Notes under the pieces: generated by a model
The model's input: only the letters and a program-made list of their open reading frames with translations
Databases searched by the model: none
Told to the model about the DNA's origin: nothing
Assembly (NCBI RefSeq): GCF_006376675.1
Contig: NZ_VEWK01000009.1
Location: 62,001-126,000, forward strand
Reading direction: 5' to 3'
From: Brucella pecoris
GTDB taxonomy: Bacteria > Pseudomonadota > Alphaproteobacteria > Rhizobiales > Rhizobiaceae
Length of the DNA: 64,000 nucleotides
Shown: positions 51,951 to 61,455 of the stretch, piece by piece
Layout of the letters: every line of letters starts with the position of its first letter
How positions within the stretch are numbered: the first letter of the stretch is position 1
Translations under genes and position numbers: made by a program

Positions 51951-52349
51951 TCAGTATCCGCCGGGGCGACGCTCACCGACGATGCGGCCCGAATAAGCGT
52001 CGACCATGACGATGACGCGGCGACCGTTCGGTCTTGTGGCGCGGACCAAATAGGTGTCGCGGTTGAGGCGTATATCGCCGACATCATAGCCGCGGCGTTC
52101 CAGCGAGCGTGCGATACGGCGCGGTCCCATAATGTCGCGACGGCCATAATCGTCGCCCCAGCCTGGGCGGCGGTCGGGGCCGCCATCCCAATCGGGACGC
52201 GGTCCTGGATAAGGACGCGGCGGACGGTAGCCGTCATCATCATAGTACTGGATCTGAACGCGCAGGCCGCTATCGGCTGCAAGGGATGGTGTCGCGAAAC
52301 CGGTCGCGACGGTGGCAAGTGCGGCAAAAGCGAGAACAGCTTTTCTCAT
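51951..52349 (-). CDS. Small secreted Gly/Arg/Pro-rich protein with PepSY-like tail
   Basis: A 132-residue protein with a signal peptide ending PSLA-AD, a low-complexity middle rich in G, R, D, P and W (PRPYPGPRPDWDGGPDRR), then a folded tail ISL-like SLERRGYDVGDIRLNRDTYLVRATRPNGRRVIVMVDAYSGRIV that resembles a single PepSY-type repeat. An aagga site precedes the ATG and a clear terminator follows. Periplasmic or surface location is likely; function unknown. Similar proteins are widespread in Brucellaceae and rhizobia. Confidence 0.85.
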   Translation of the reverse strand: MRKAVLAFAALATVATGFATPSLAADSGLRVQIQYYDDDGYRPPRPYPGPRPDWDGGPDRRPGWGDDYGRRDIMGPRRIARSLERRGYDVGDIRLNRDTYLVRATRPNGRRVIVMVDAYSGRIVGERRPGGY

Positions 52350-52672
52350 AACCGTGATCCTTCAGTGAACCCGCTTTGCAGCAGGCATAGTGGGACATTA
52401 GCCCCAAGCGGCTGAACGCTCGCCAAAGATGATGTTCATTTTGGGTTCATTGTGCGGCCGATCCCCCAAAATATAGGCCCCTATCGATCAGGAGTTGTTA
52501 CGCAAAGTGACGGCGCGTGTAGGCTTCGTTTCGCGATCGTCACGCGCGTGCGGCCTTGAAATGAAAAAGAACCGTTCCCAAATGAGTTTTGCGGTCGCCT
52601 GGAAGGGGCCGCCGGCACCAAGGAATTCGCCATACGGGAATTTCGCCGCCCTGTATGATCCCGAATGGGCTC
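52350..52672. other. Divergent region upstream of hsp20, no gene seen
   Basis: About 320 bases between the divergent secreted-protein and hsp20 genes. Frames here, such as 52495-52806, have no ribosome site and overlap hsp20. The region should hold both promoters and the start of the hsp20 leader. Confidence 0.45.
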
Positions 52673-52730
52673 AGCGCTCTTCGGAAAAGATCATGCTGAA
52701 ACAAGCATCATGTCGCTCTAAAGGAGGGCT
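52673..52730 (+). promoter_or_regulatory. Possible ROSE-like RNA thermometer of hsp20
   Basis: The segment agcgctctt (52673-52681) can pair with aggagggct (52722-52730), which contains the hsp20 ribosome site, over nine positions with a single internal G-G opposition (52676/52727) and one G-U pair. A small inner stem (atgct 52693-52697 with agcat 52704-52708) fills the loop. ROSE thermometers of rhizobial small heat-shock genes sequester the ribosome site by a helix that includes a G-G pair. Confidence 0.5.
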
Positions 52731-52735
52731 AACAC

Positions 52736-53206
52736 ATGCGTCACGTAGATTTTTCCCCGCTCTATCGTTCCACGGTTGGTTTCGATCGGCTTTTCACCAT
52801 GCTTGATACGCTCGCTTCGCCGGAAGGTAACCAGTCCTATCCGCCGTATAATATCGAGCGCACGGGTGAGAACACCTATCGCATCACGATGGCGGTTGCG
52901 GGCTTTTCCGAAAGCGAACTCGAAATCGAAGCGCACCGCAATCAGCTCACCATCAAGGGCCAGAAGGCCGATGAGAATGCTTCAGATATCGGTGAAGTTC
53001 TCTATCGCGGTATTGCCTCGCGTGCTTTCGAGCGCCGTTTCCAGCTTGCCGACTTCGTTGAAGTTGCCGGTGCGAGCCTCAAGAACGGTCTCCTGCACAT
53101 TGATCTCAAGCGCGAGATTCCAGAACAGATGAAACCGCGCAAGATCGAAGTTACCAAGGCTGGCTCTGATGGCGCTCAGCAGATCGAGGCAAAAACCGCG
53201 CATTAA
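52736..53206 (+). CDS. Small heat-shock protein Hsp20 (IbpA-like)
   Basis: A 156-residue alpha-crystallin-type chaperone: N-terminal region MRHVDFSPLYRSTVGFDRLF, core YNIERTGENTYRITMAVAGFSESELEI, the ERRFQL strand with FVEVAGASLKNGLLHIDLKREIPE, and a C-terminal tail with PRKIEV in place of I-x-I. It binds unfolding proteins and hands them to DnaK/ClpB. aaggagggct lies 5-7 bases before the ATG and may be masked at low temperature by a thermometer stem. A terminator follows directly. Confidence 0.95.
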   Translation: MRHVDFSPLYRSTVGFDRLFTMLDTLASPEGNQSYPPYNIERTGENTYRITMAVAGFSESELEIEAHRNQLTIKGQKADENASDIGEVLYRGIASRAFERRFQLADFVEVAGASLKNGLLHIDLKREIPEQMKPRKIEVTKAGSDGAQQIEAKTAH

Positions 53207-53227
53207 GCTCGGTGGAAAATGAATAAG

Positions 53228-53258
53228 AAAAGGCGGTGCTTGATGTGCCGCCTTTTTC
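53228..53258 (+). terminator. Intrinsic terminator of hsp20
   Basis: aaaaggcgg (53228-53236) pairs with ccgcctttt (53248-53256) across an 11-base loop, ending in a T-run. Because the left side is A-rich it can also work for the convergent aldolase gene. Confidence 0.75.
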
Positions 53259-53281
53259 AATTTCACAGGTACTAAAGAGCG

Positions 53282-54331
53282 TCAGGCGATCAAATCGGCG
53301 AAACGATCGACATCTTCTTCCGTATTGGCGAAGCTCGTCACGAAACGGGCGAAAATTTCGCCGTCACTGATGCGGTTCACTTCCGAATGCGGCGGGTTCC
53401 AGTCGTAGAAGATTGCTCCGGTATTGCGCAGGCGGTCATAGACCGACTGTTTCATGATGGCGAAGACCTCATTGGCTTCCGGCTTCCAGGCAAGGCGCAT
53501 CTGGCTCGACGCATTGATATGACCGGCGAGGCGCGTTGCAAGCGCGTTCGAATGACGGGCCAGTTCAAGCCAGAGATCATCCTGCAGGTAAGCATCGAAC
53601 TGCGCTGCTACAAAGCGGGTCTTGGAGAAGAGCTGCGCCGCGCGCTTGCGAATGAACGGCAGATCCTTGGCACGTGCCGGGTCCATGAAGACCAGTGCTT
53701 CGGCGCACCAGCAGCCGTTTTTCGTGCCACCGAAGGAAACGATGTCCACGCCCTGTTTCCAGGTCATTTCTGCTGGCGTCATGTCCAGCGAAACAAGTGC
53801 ATTGGCAAAACGTGCGCCGTCCATGTGTAAGGGCAGACCGGCATCGCGGCAGATCTTGGAAATGGTGGCGATATGTTCGGGCTGGTAGAGCGTGCCGACT
53901 TCAGTCGCCTGCGTGATGCAGACCGCCATGGGCTGCCCGGCATGAACGAAAGCCGGGTTGAAGCGCTTCAATTCGCGCTTGAGAAGTTCAGGGTCGATAC
54001 GGCCATAAGCACCGTCGATCGGATGCAGGCGCGCGCCGCCCGTAAAATATTCAGGCGCGCCGCATTCGTCTTCGATCACATGCGCCTCACGGTGTACCAG
54101 CGACACACCGCCGGGCCGGTTGACACTGGCGAGCGCGAGCGAGTTGGCGGCTGTACCGGTTCCGACAAAGAATACGGCAACTTCGCGCTCGAACAATTCG
54201 TTGAACCTTTGTTCCACGCGTTTGTCGATTTCGCTTGCGCCATAGGCTGCCGCAAAACCCGCAGCATGCAACGAAAGGCTCTCGGCGATTTTCGGGTGGG
54301 CGCCTGCCCAATTGTCTGACGCAAAGTGCAC
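53282..54331 (-). CDS. Low-specificity L-threonine aldolase-like PLP enzyme
   Basis: The 349-residue protein fits fold-type I threonine aldolases: FASDNWAGAHP at the start, VFFVGTGTAANSLAL, HMDGARFANAL (PLP-contacting Asp and Arg) and FGGTKNGCWCAEALVF with the Schiff-base lysine. It would cleave threonine or allo-threonine to glycine and acetaldehyde; related enzymes act on phenylserine. It is convergent with hsp20 and divergent from gltB. The usual DGAR and TKN motifs are intact. Confidence 0.9.
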   Translation of the reverse strand: MHFASDNWAGAHPKIAESLSLHAAGFAAAYGASEIDKRVEQRFNELFEREVAVFFVGTGTAANSLALASVNRPGGVSLVHREAHVIEDECGAPEYFTGGARLHPIDGAYGRIDPELLKRELKRFNPAFVHAGQPMAVCITQATEVGTLYQPEHIATISKICRDAGLPLHMDGARFANALVSLDMTPAEMTWKQGVDIVSFGGTKNGCWCAEALVFMDPARAKDLPFIRKRAAQLFSKTRFVAAQFDAYLQDDLWLELARHSNALATRLAGHINASSQMRLAWKPEANEVFAIMKQSVYDRLRNTGAIFYDWNPPHSEVNRISDGEIFARFVTSFANTEEDVDRFADLIA

Positions 54332-54979
54332 GTGTTCCTCCAGATGGGTTGAATGGGCTGTCGCACAGTCGATGTGTCTATAACCTGTCTGACAGAAGTG
54401 GTTAAGGCCTGGCGCGCTGGAAAAATGCAGACGAATTGCTCAATTTTTAGGCAGACTTGGAAAGGGCGAGGGCGCGCCAAACTGACGCAATGGCGCCTGT
54501 GCGCAATTAAAGTCCAATAAAATCACGTATTTTGATATTTTATTACGGAAGGTGCTGAGAAAAATTGCGTTTCCATCTTGTGAGGCAATTTGATTTCTGT
54601 CATACGTGATTAGGACAGCAATGCTGTCCAATTAAACGCTGATGCAAACGGAAGCGACACAACGCTCTCCGAAAAGTTTCAGAAAGAGGCGCCGTACTGG
54701 CAGGCACATAGTCTGGCGGTAACAGGCGCCCCGACCGCGACAGGAGGAATTCTAGTGCGCCATTTTCTGGTGGGCTGAGTGTCGTCTGTCCAAGCCTGAT
54801 GAGAATAAGGCGCTAAACATCGTTCCTCGCACCGGCCTCGCCGCTCGCCCGGAACCTCGTCCAACGCCTTGTCGATAAGGCTTCCTTTATATGTAAATCA
54901 ACGGCGGGATGGTTGTCACACCATCTCGGTATATACTGATCGCGCACCTCATGATGAGGGCCAAACGGAGGGAATGACG
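54332..54979. other. Long regulatory region upstream of gltB
   Basis: About 650 bases without a supported gene. It includes an aatcacgtat/atacgtgatt inverted pair (54521-54530 and 54602-54611) and a mini frame at 54755-54778 (GTG, seven codons, TGA) preceded by a strong aggaggaatt site, which could be a leader peptide for gltB. ATG 54974 is too close to ggaggg for use. Confidence 0.4.
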
Positions 54980-57900
54980 ATGACGCATTTGACGCCATCT
55001 GTATCGAATGTGGTTTCTCACAACGTACAGAACGGAACGGTCAAAGCTGCGACGACCGCTCCCAACCGAACGACGCGAAAAACGACAGCGGCGGGTTTGC
55101 CCGCAGCTCAAGGTCTCTACGATCCGCGCAACGAGCATGATGCGTGCGGCGTTGGCTTCATTGCCCATATGAAGGGCAAGAAGTCGCATCAGGTCGTGGA
55201 AAACGGTCTCAAGATGCTGGAAAACCTCACCCATCGCGGCGCCGTCGGCGCTGACCCGCTGATGGGGGACGGCGCAGGCATTCTCGTGCAGATTCCAGAT
55301 CGCTTCTTCCGTGAGGAAATGGCGCGTCAGGGCATCGACCTGCCGCAGCCAGGCCATTACGGCGTTGGCTACCTGTTCATGCCGCGTGACGCAAAGCTGC
55401 GCACCCACGCTGAAGAAATCGTCAAGGAAGTGATCGCTGCCGAAGGCCAGCAGTTCATCGGCTTCCGTGAAGTGGCGGTCGACAACTCATCCTTGTCGAA
55501 AGCGCCGGATATTGCCGCGACCGAACCGTTCCATGTTCAGGTCTTCATCGGGCGTAACCCGATGCTGGAAACGGACGATGATTTCGAGCGGCGCCTTTTT
55601 GTGCTGCGCAAAGTCATTTCCAACCGCATCTATCAGGAAAACGACGGCGACGATAACGGCTTCTACGTCGTTTCCATGTCGGCGCGCACGGTCGTCTACA
55701 AGGGCATGTTCCTAGCTTACCAGGTAGGCAGCTATTATCAGGATTTGAAGGATCCGCGTTTCGAAAGCGCTGTGGCGCTGGTTCACCAGCGTTTCTCGAC
55801 CAACACCTTCCCGTCCTGGCGTTTGGCTCACCCTTACCGCATGGTCGCGCATAACGGCGAAATCAACACGCTGCGCGGCAACGTGAACTGGATGGCGGCG
55901 CGTCAGGCATCGGTGGACTCGGAGCTGTTCGGCAACGACATTTCCAAGCTCTGGCCTATCTCCTATGAAGGTCAGTCGGATACGGCCTGCTTCGACAATG
56001 CGCTCGAATTCCTGCATCAGGGTGGCTACAGCCTCGCCCATGCGATGATGATGCTGATCCCGGAAGCATGGTCCGGCAACAAGCTGATGGCGGATGATCG
56101 CCGCGCATTCTATGAATATCACGCTGCCCTGATGGAACCATGGGACGGCCCGGCTGCTGTGGCCTTCACCGATGGCCGCCAGATCGGCGCGACGCTGGAC
56201 CGTAACGGCCTGCGTCCGGCCCGCTACATCGTGACCGACGATGATTTCGTCATTCTGGCTTCGGAAGCCGGTGTCTTGCCGGTGGACGAGAAGAAGGTCG
56301 TCAAGAAGTGGCGTCTTCAGCCGGGTCGTATGCTGCTCATTGATATGGAAGAAGGCCGCATCGTTTCCGACGAGGAAATCAAGTCGCAGATCGCGCAGAA
56401 GCATCCTTATAAGCAGTGGTTGGCTAACACCCAGCTCATTCTGGAAGACCTCAACCCGGTCGAGCCGCGTGCGCTGCGCAAGGATGTTAGCCTTCTCGAC
56501 CGCCAGCAGGCTTTCGGCTACACCCAGGAAGACACCAGGCTTCTGATGTCCCCGATGGCGACCACCGGTCAGGAAGCTATCGGATCGATGGGTACGGATA
56601 CGCCGATTTCGGCCATGTCCGACAAGTCGAAGATGCTGTTCACCTATTTCAAGCAGAACTTCGCGCAGGTCACCAACCCGCCGATTGATCCGATCCGTGA
56701 AGAACTGGTGATGAGCCTCGTTTCCTTCATCGGTCCGCGCCCCAACATTTTCGACCTTATCGGCAATTCACGCCGCAAGCGTCTGGAAGTGCGCCAGCCG
56801 ATCCTGACCAATGGCGATCTGGAAAAGATCCGCTCCATCGGTCACACCGAAGATCGTTTCGACACCAAGACGCTCGACATCACCTATAATACGGGTGAGG
56901 GCGCAGCCGGTATGCATGGCGCCATCGAGCGTTTGTGCGACCGCGCAGAAGCGGCTGTTCACGGCGGCTACAACATTGTCATCCTGTCGGATCGTCAGGT
57001 TGGCCCGGACCGCATTCCGATCCCGGCTCTGCTGGCGACGGCTGCCGTGCATCATCATCTGATCCGCAAGGGTCTGCGGACTTCGGTCGGCCTCGTGGTC
57101 GAATCGGGCGAACCGCGCGAAATACATCACTTCGCCTGTCTTGCAGGCTATGGTGCCGAAGCCATCAACCCGTATCTCGCCTTCGACACGCTGCTCGACA
57201 TGCATCGCCGCCGCGAGTTTCCGCCGGAAGTCGATGAATATGAAGTGGTCAAGCGCTACATCAAGTCGATTGGCAAGGGCATTCTCAAGGTCATGTCCAA
57301 GATGGGCATCTCGACCTACCAGTCCTATTGCGGCGCGCAGATTTTCGATGCGGTCGGATTGCAGTCGAGCTTTGTCGACAAATACTTCTTCGGCACCGCG
57401 ACCAGCATCGAAGGTGTCGGTCTGGACGAAATCGCGGAAGAAACCGTGCGCCGTCACACCGATGCATTCGGTAACGACCCGGTTCTGCTAACCGCGCTCG
57501 AAGTCGGCGGCGAATATGCCTACCGCATGCGCGGCGAGGCGCATTTGTGGTCGCCGGATGCGGTTGCCAAGCTGCAGCATGCGGTGCGCACCTCGAACCC
57601 GGATACGTTTACCGAATATACGAGCATGCTCGACTCCAAGTCGGCGCAGGCAAAGACCATTCGCGGCCTGTTCGATATTCGCTTTGCCGAAGAGCGCGGT
57701 CTCAAGCCGGTTTCCATCGATGAAGTCGAACCGGCGGTCGATATCGTCAAGCGCTTCTCGACCGGCGCCATGTCGTTCGGCTCGATCTCGCGTGAAGCTC
57801 ACACCACGCTTGCGCGTGCGATGAACGCCATTGGCGGCAAGTCGAACACGGGCGAAGGCGGTGAAGAACCGGATCGTTTCTATCCGCTGCCGGATGGCAC

Positions 57901-59731
57901 GCCAAACCCGGAGCGCTCTGCGATCAAGCAGGTTGCCTCGGGTCGTTTCGGCGTCACGACGGAATATCTCGTCAACTCCGATCTGATCCAGATCAAGGTC
58001 GCGCAGGGTGCAAAGCCCGGCGAAGGCGGCCAGCTTCCAGGCCACAAGGTCGATGCGACCATCGCCAAGACCCGTCATTCGACGCCGGGCGTTGGTCTCA
58101 TTTCGCCGCCGCCGCACCACGACATCTATTCCATCGAAGATCTGGCGCAGCTCATCTACGATCTGAAGAACGTCAACCCGGCTGCAGATATTTCGGTCAA
58201 GCTGGTGTCGGAAGTGGGTGTTGGCACGGTTGCTGCCGGTGTTGCCAAGGCGCGTGCCGACCACATCACCGTGTCAGGTTATGATGGCGGCACGGGCGCT
58301 TCGCCGCTCACCTCGCTGAAGCATGCCGGTAGCCCATGGGAAATCGGCCTTGCCGAAACTCATCAGACGCTGGTGCTGAACGGGCTTCGCTCCCGCGTTG
58401 CCCTGCAGGTCGATGGCGGTCTGCGGACCGGTCGCGACGTGGTCATTGGTGCGCTGCTCGGTGCCGACGAGTTCGGTTTCTCGACGGCCCCGTTGATTGC
58501 TGCTGGCTGCATCATGATGCGTAAGTGCCATCTGAACACTTGCCCGGTGGGTGTGGCGACGCAGGACCCGGTTCTGCGCAAGCGCTTCAAGGGTACGCCG
58601 GAACACGTCATCAACTTCTTCTTCTATCTGGCGGAAGAAGTGCGTGCGCTGCTGGCTTCGATGGGCTTCACCAAGCTGGAACAGATTATCGGCGAGACCG
58701 ATCTTCTCGAAAAGCAGGACATGATCGATCATTGGAAGGCCAAGGGTCTCGATTTCAGCCGCATTTTCTACAAGCCGGAGGCCGAGAAGCACGAGATCCA
58801 CTGGACCGAGCGTCAGCATCATCCGATTGAAGACGTTCTCGACCGTAAGCTGATTGCCGAGGCCATGCCTGCGCTTGAAGAACGCAAGCCCGTCAAGATC
58901 GACATCGGCATCAAGAATGTCGACCGTTCTGCCGGTGCGATGCTGTCAGGCGAAGTTGCCAAGCGATTCCGCCACAAGGGCCTGCCGGAAGACACCATTG
59001 CCGTTACGCTCCGCGGTACGGCTGGCCAGTCCTTCGGTGCCTTCCTGGCACGTGGCGTCTCATTCGAACTGATCGGCGATGGCAACGACTATGTCGGCAA
59101 GGGCCTTTCGGGTGGCCGCATCGTCATCCGTCCGCCGGAAGATACGCGCATCATCGCCGAGGATTCCATCATCGTCGGCAATACCGTGCTTTACGGTGCG
59201 CTTGAAGGCGAGTGCTACTTCCGCGGCGTTGCGGGCGAGCGCTTCGCCGTGCGCAACTCCGGTGCGGTCACGGTTGTCGAAGGCGTGGGCGATCACGGTT
59301 GCGAATACATGACCGGCGGTGTCGTCGTGGTTATCGGTCAGACGGGTCGCAATTTCGCGGCGGGCATGTCGGGCGGCGTCGCCTATGTGCTTGACGAGGA
59401 AGGCGATTTCGCCCAGCGCTGCAACATGGCAATGGTTGAGTTGGAACCGGTTCCAGAAGAAGACGACATCCTCGAAAAGCTGCATCACCATGGCGGTGAC
59501 CTCATGCATAAGGGCCGTGTGGACGTTTCGGCCAATATGACCCATCATGATGAGGAACGTCTGGTGCAGCTAATCGCCAATCATCTGCACTACACAGGCT
59601 CGACGCGGGCGAAGGATATTCTCGACAATTGGGAGAGCTATCGTCCCAAATTCGTGAAGGTCATGCCGGTCGAATACCGTCGCGCTCTGGAAGAGATGGA
59701 GCGCATGCAGATCGGTGTCGCGGCGGAATGA
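54980..59731 (+). CDS. gltB: Glutamate synthase (NADPH) large subunit
   Basis: The 1583-residue alpha subunit converts glutamine and 2-oxoglutarate to two glutamates. ATG 54980 has ggaggg at the right distance. A propeptide of about 55 residues precedes the catalytic N-terminal cysteine (C56 in [12 protein letters not shown]) of the glutamine amidotransferase domain. The central and FMN domains follow, with the [10 protein letters not shown] and [18 protein letters not shown] stretches, the [3Fe-4S] cysteines C1177, C1183 and C1188 in [16 protein letters not shown], and the C-terminal beta-helix with GxxGG repeats. It is paired with gltD 219 bases downstream. Confidence 0.98.
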   Translation: MTHLTPSVSNVVSHNVQNGTVKAATTAPNRTTRKTTAAGLPAAQGLYDPRNEHDACGVGFIAHMKGKKSHQVVENGLKMLENLTHRGAVGADPLMGDGAGILVQIPDRFFREEMARQGIDLPQPGHYGVGYLFMPRDAKLRTHAEEIVKEVIAAEGQQFIGFREVAVDNSSLSKAPDIAATEPFHVQVFIGRNPMLETDDDFERRLFVLRKVISNRIYQENDGDDNGFYVVSMSARTVVYKGMFLAYQVGSYYQDLKDPRFESAVALVHQRFSTNTFPSWRLAHPYRMVAHNGEINTLRGNVNWMAARQASVDSELFGNDISKLWPISYEGQSDTACFDNALEFLHQGGYSLAHAMMMLIPEAWSGNKLMADDRRAFYEYHAALMEPWDGPAAVAFTDGRQIGATLDRNGLRPARYIVTDDDFVILASEAGVLPVDEKKVVKKWRLQPGRMLLIDMEEGRIVSDEEIKSQIAQKHPYKQWLANTQLILEDLNPVEPRALRKDVSLLDRQQAFGYTQEDTRLLMSPMATTGQEAIGSMGTDTPISAMSDKSKMLFTYFKQNFAQVTNPPIDPIREELVMSLVSFIGPRPNIFDLIGNSRRKRLEVRQPILTNGDLEKIRSIGHTEDRFDTKTLDITYNTGEGAAGMHGAIERLCDRAEAAVHGGYNIVILSDRQVGPDRIPIPALLATAAVHHHLIRKGLRTSVGLVVESGEPREIHHFACLAGYGAEAINPYLAFDTLLDMHRRREFPPEVDEYEVVKRYIKSIGKGILKVMSKMGISTYQSYCGAQIFDAVGLQSSFVDKYFFGTATSIEGVGLDEIAEETVRRHTDAFGNDPVLLTALEVGGEYAYRMRGEAHLWSPDAVAKLQHAVRTSNPDTFTEYTSMLDSKSAQAKTIRGLFDIRFAEERGLKPVSIDEVEPAVDIVKRFSTGAMSFGSISREAHTTLARAMNAIGGKSNTGEGGEEPDRFYPLPDGTPNPERSAIKQVASGRFGVTTEYLVNSDLIQIKVAQGAKPGEGGQLPGHKVDATIAKTRHSTPGVGLISPPPHHDIYSIEDLAQLIYDLKNVNPAADISVKLVSEVGVGTVAAGVAKARADHITVSGYDGGTGASPLTSLKHAGSPWEIGLAETHQTLVLNGLRSRVALQVDGGLRTGRDVVIGALLGADEFGFSTAPLIAAGCIMMRKCHLNTCPVGVATQDPVLRKRFKGTPEHVINFFFYLAEEVRALLASMGFTKLEQIIGETDLLEKQDMIDHWKAKGLDFSRIFYKPEAEKHEIHWTERQHHPIEDVLDRKLIAEAMPALEERKPVKIDIGIKNVDRSAGAMLSGEVAKRFRHKGLPEDTIAVTLRGTAGQSFGAFLARGVSFELIGDGNDYVGKGLSGGRIVIRPPEDTRIIAEDSIIVGNTVLYGALEGECYFRGVAGERFAVRNSGAVTVVEGVGDHGCEYMTGGVVVVIGQTGRNFAAGMSGGVAYVLDEEGDFAQRCNMAMVELEPVPEEDDILEKLHHHGGDLMHKGRVDVSANMTHHDEERLVQLIANHLHYTGSTRAKDILDNWESYRPKFVKVMPVEYRRALEEMERMQIGVAAE

Positions 59732-59778
59732 ACATGATCCCGAAAAGTGGAAACCGGTTTTCGGGCAAGATCATGTTC
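59730..59778. repeat. Palindromic element after gltB
   Basis: gaacatgatc (59730-59739) and gatcatgttc (59769-59778) are exact complements enclosing inner pairs ccgaaaa/ttttcgg. The left arm overlaps the gltB stop codon. This 49-bp element is of a kind common between rhizobial genes. Confidence 0.65.
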
Positions 59779-59791
59779 AATCGAGGAATTT

Positions 59792-59823
59792 CCGGTCTTC
59801 GGTCACGATGATCTGAAGACCGG
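59792..59823. terminator. Stem in the gltB-gltD gap
   Basis: ccggtcttc (59792-59800) and gaagaccgg (59815-59823) pair perfectly over a 14-base loop. With the palindrome just before it, it gives two stems in the 219-base gap. It may reduce gltD transcription or stabilise gltB message. Confidence 0.4.
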
Positions 59824-59950
59824 GCATCCTTGTCATGTAAGAGAGATAACAACGCCCTGACATGCCTGCGCGTCAAAGATGACGCGGCGGACAGGGCAAC
59901 TTCCGGCAAAGCAGACCATGCGCTGGTCGCAGGCCGAGGGGAGTAGAAGA

Positions 59951-61405
59951 ATGGGTAAGGTAACTGGTTTTCTAGAGATCGACCGTCAGGTAGCAAAGTA
60001 CCAGCCGGCGTCGGATCGTATCCGTCACTTCCGCGAGTTCACCATTCCGATGACGGATGGTGAAGTGCAGAAGCAGGCTGCACGCTGCATGGATTGCGGC
60101 ATTCCGTTCTGCCATGGGCCGACGGGCTGCCCGGTGCATAACCAGATCCCGGACTGGAACGATCTCGTCTATAACAACAACTGGGATCAGGCGATCCGCA
60201 ACCTGCATCTGACCAACAACTTCCCGGAGTTTACGGGTCGCGTTTGTCCGGCGCCTTGTGAGGAAGCTTGCACGCTGAACCTCGAAGATACGCCGGTTGC
60301 CATCAAGACGGTCGAACAGGCTCTGGGCGACAAGGCTTATGAGCTGGGCTACATCGTGCCGCAGCCTGCCGCCAACAAGACTGGCAAGTCGGTCGCCATC
60401 ATCGGTTCAGGTCCCGCTGGCCTTGCCGCTGCGCAGCAGCTCGCGCGTGCCGGTCACATGGTCGATGTTTATGAGCGCGAAAGCCGCCCCGGCGGTCTCT
60501 TGCGTTACGGCATTCCGGACTTCAAGATGGAAAAGCACCTCATCGATCGCCGCGTGGCGCAGATGGAAGGTGAAGGCGTCCGCTTCCTGTGCGGCGTGAA
60601 TATCGGCGTCGACAAGCCGTTGCGCGGCCTTCTCGATACCTATGATGCCGTGCTTTATAGCGGCGGCTCCGAAACGCCACGTCCCGCTGGCATTCCCGGT
60701 GCCGATCTTGAAGGCGTGCACGATGCCATGCCTTATCTGGTACAGCAGAACCGTCGCGTCGGTCGCGAGAATATCGAATCCGTTGCCTGGGCTTCGGCAC
60801 CGATCCTGGCGGGCGGCAAGCACATTGTTGTCGTTGGTGGCGGTGATACGGCTTCCGACTGCGTTGGCACTGCTTTCCGTCAGGGCGCGGTCAATGTCAC
60901 CCAGCTCGATATTCGTCCGCAGCCGCCGGAAAAAGAAGACAAGCTTAGCGTCTGGCCTTACTGGGCGACCAAGATGCGCACTTCTTCCAGCCAGGCTGAG
61001 GGTGCTGCGCGCGAGTTTCAGGTCGCAACGCTGGAATTCATCGGTGAAGAAGGCCGCCTGACCCATGTGAAGTGCTGTCAGGTTGATGAAAAGCGCAAGC
61101 CAATTGCTGGCTCCGAATTCTTCATCAAGGCTGACCTCGCTTTCATCGCCATCGGCTTTGCCGGTCCGGGCGAAGACAGCGTGGTCAAGGAACTGGGCGA
61201 CAGGCTCGATGTTGCAACTGATCGCCGCGGTTCGAAGTCGGTCAAGGCCAATGAGCGTGACTATCGCACCAATGTCGACAAGCTCTATGCCGCAGGCGAC
61301 GTGCGCCGTGGTCAGTCGCTGGTCGTCTGGGCAATCCGCGAAGGCCGTCAGGCAGCGCATGCCATCGATGCTGATCTGATGGGGAGTTCGGTTTTGCCTC
61401 GCTAA
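59951..61405 (+). CDS. gltD: Glutamate synthase (NADPH) small subunit
   Basis: The 484-residue beta subunit carries NADPH and FAD and two [4Fe-4S] clusters bound by N-terminal cysteines (AARCMDCGIPFCHGPTGCPVHNQIPDWN and CPAPCEEACTL). FAD site GSGPAGLAAAQQLARAGHMVDVYE, NADPH site VVGGGDTASDCVG and the ATG-type AAGDVRRGQSLVVWAIREGRQAAHAID finish the pattern. ATG 59951 follows the purine stretch gaggggagtagaaga and gives the known N-terminus MGKVTGFLEIDRQ. Passes electrons from NADPH to GltB. A terminator follows. Confidence 0.97.
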   Translation: MGKVTGFLEIDRQVAKYQPASDRIRHFREFTIPMTDGEVQKQAARCMDCGIPFCHGPTGCPVHNQIPDWNDLVYNNNWDQAIRNLHLTNNFPEFTGRVCPAPCEEACTLNLEDTPVAIKTVEQALGDKAYELGYIVPQPAANKTGKSVAIIGSGPAGLAAAQQLARAGHMVDVYERESRPGGLLRYGIPDFKMEKHLIDRRVAQMEGEGVRFLCGVNIGVDKPLRGLLDTYDAVLYSGGSETPRPAGIPGADLEGVHDAMPYLVQQNRRVGRENIESVAWASAPILAGGKHIVVVGGGDTASDCVGTAFRQGAVNVTQLDIRPQPPEKEDKLSVWPYWATKMRTSSSQAEGAAREFQVATLEFIGEEGRLTHVKCCQVDEKRKPIAGSEFFIKADLAFIAIGFAGPGEDSVVKELGDRLDVATDRRGSKSVKANERDYRTNVDKLYAAGDVRRGQSLVVWAIREGRQAAHAIDADLMGSSVLPR

Positions 61406-61423
61406 GAGAGGCCTATAGAAATG

Positions 61424-61455
61424 AAAGCCCGCCAGATTGGCGGGCTTTTTGTTTT
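61424..61455 (+). terminator. Intrinsic terminator of gltBD
   Basis: aaagcccgcca (61424-61434) and tggcgggcttt (61438-61448) form a perfect stem followed by a T-rich tail. It can also serve the convergent permease gene from the other side (aaagcccgcc with upstream As). Confidence 0.85.
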
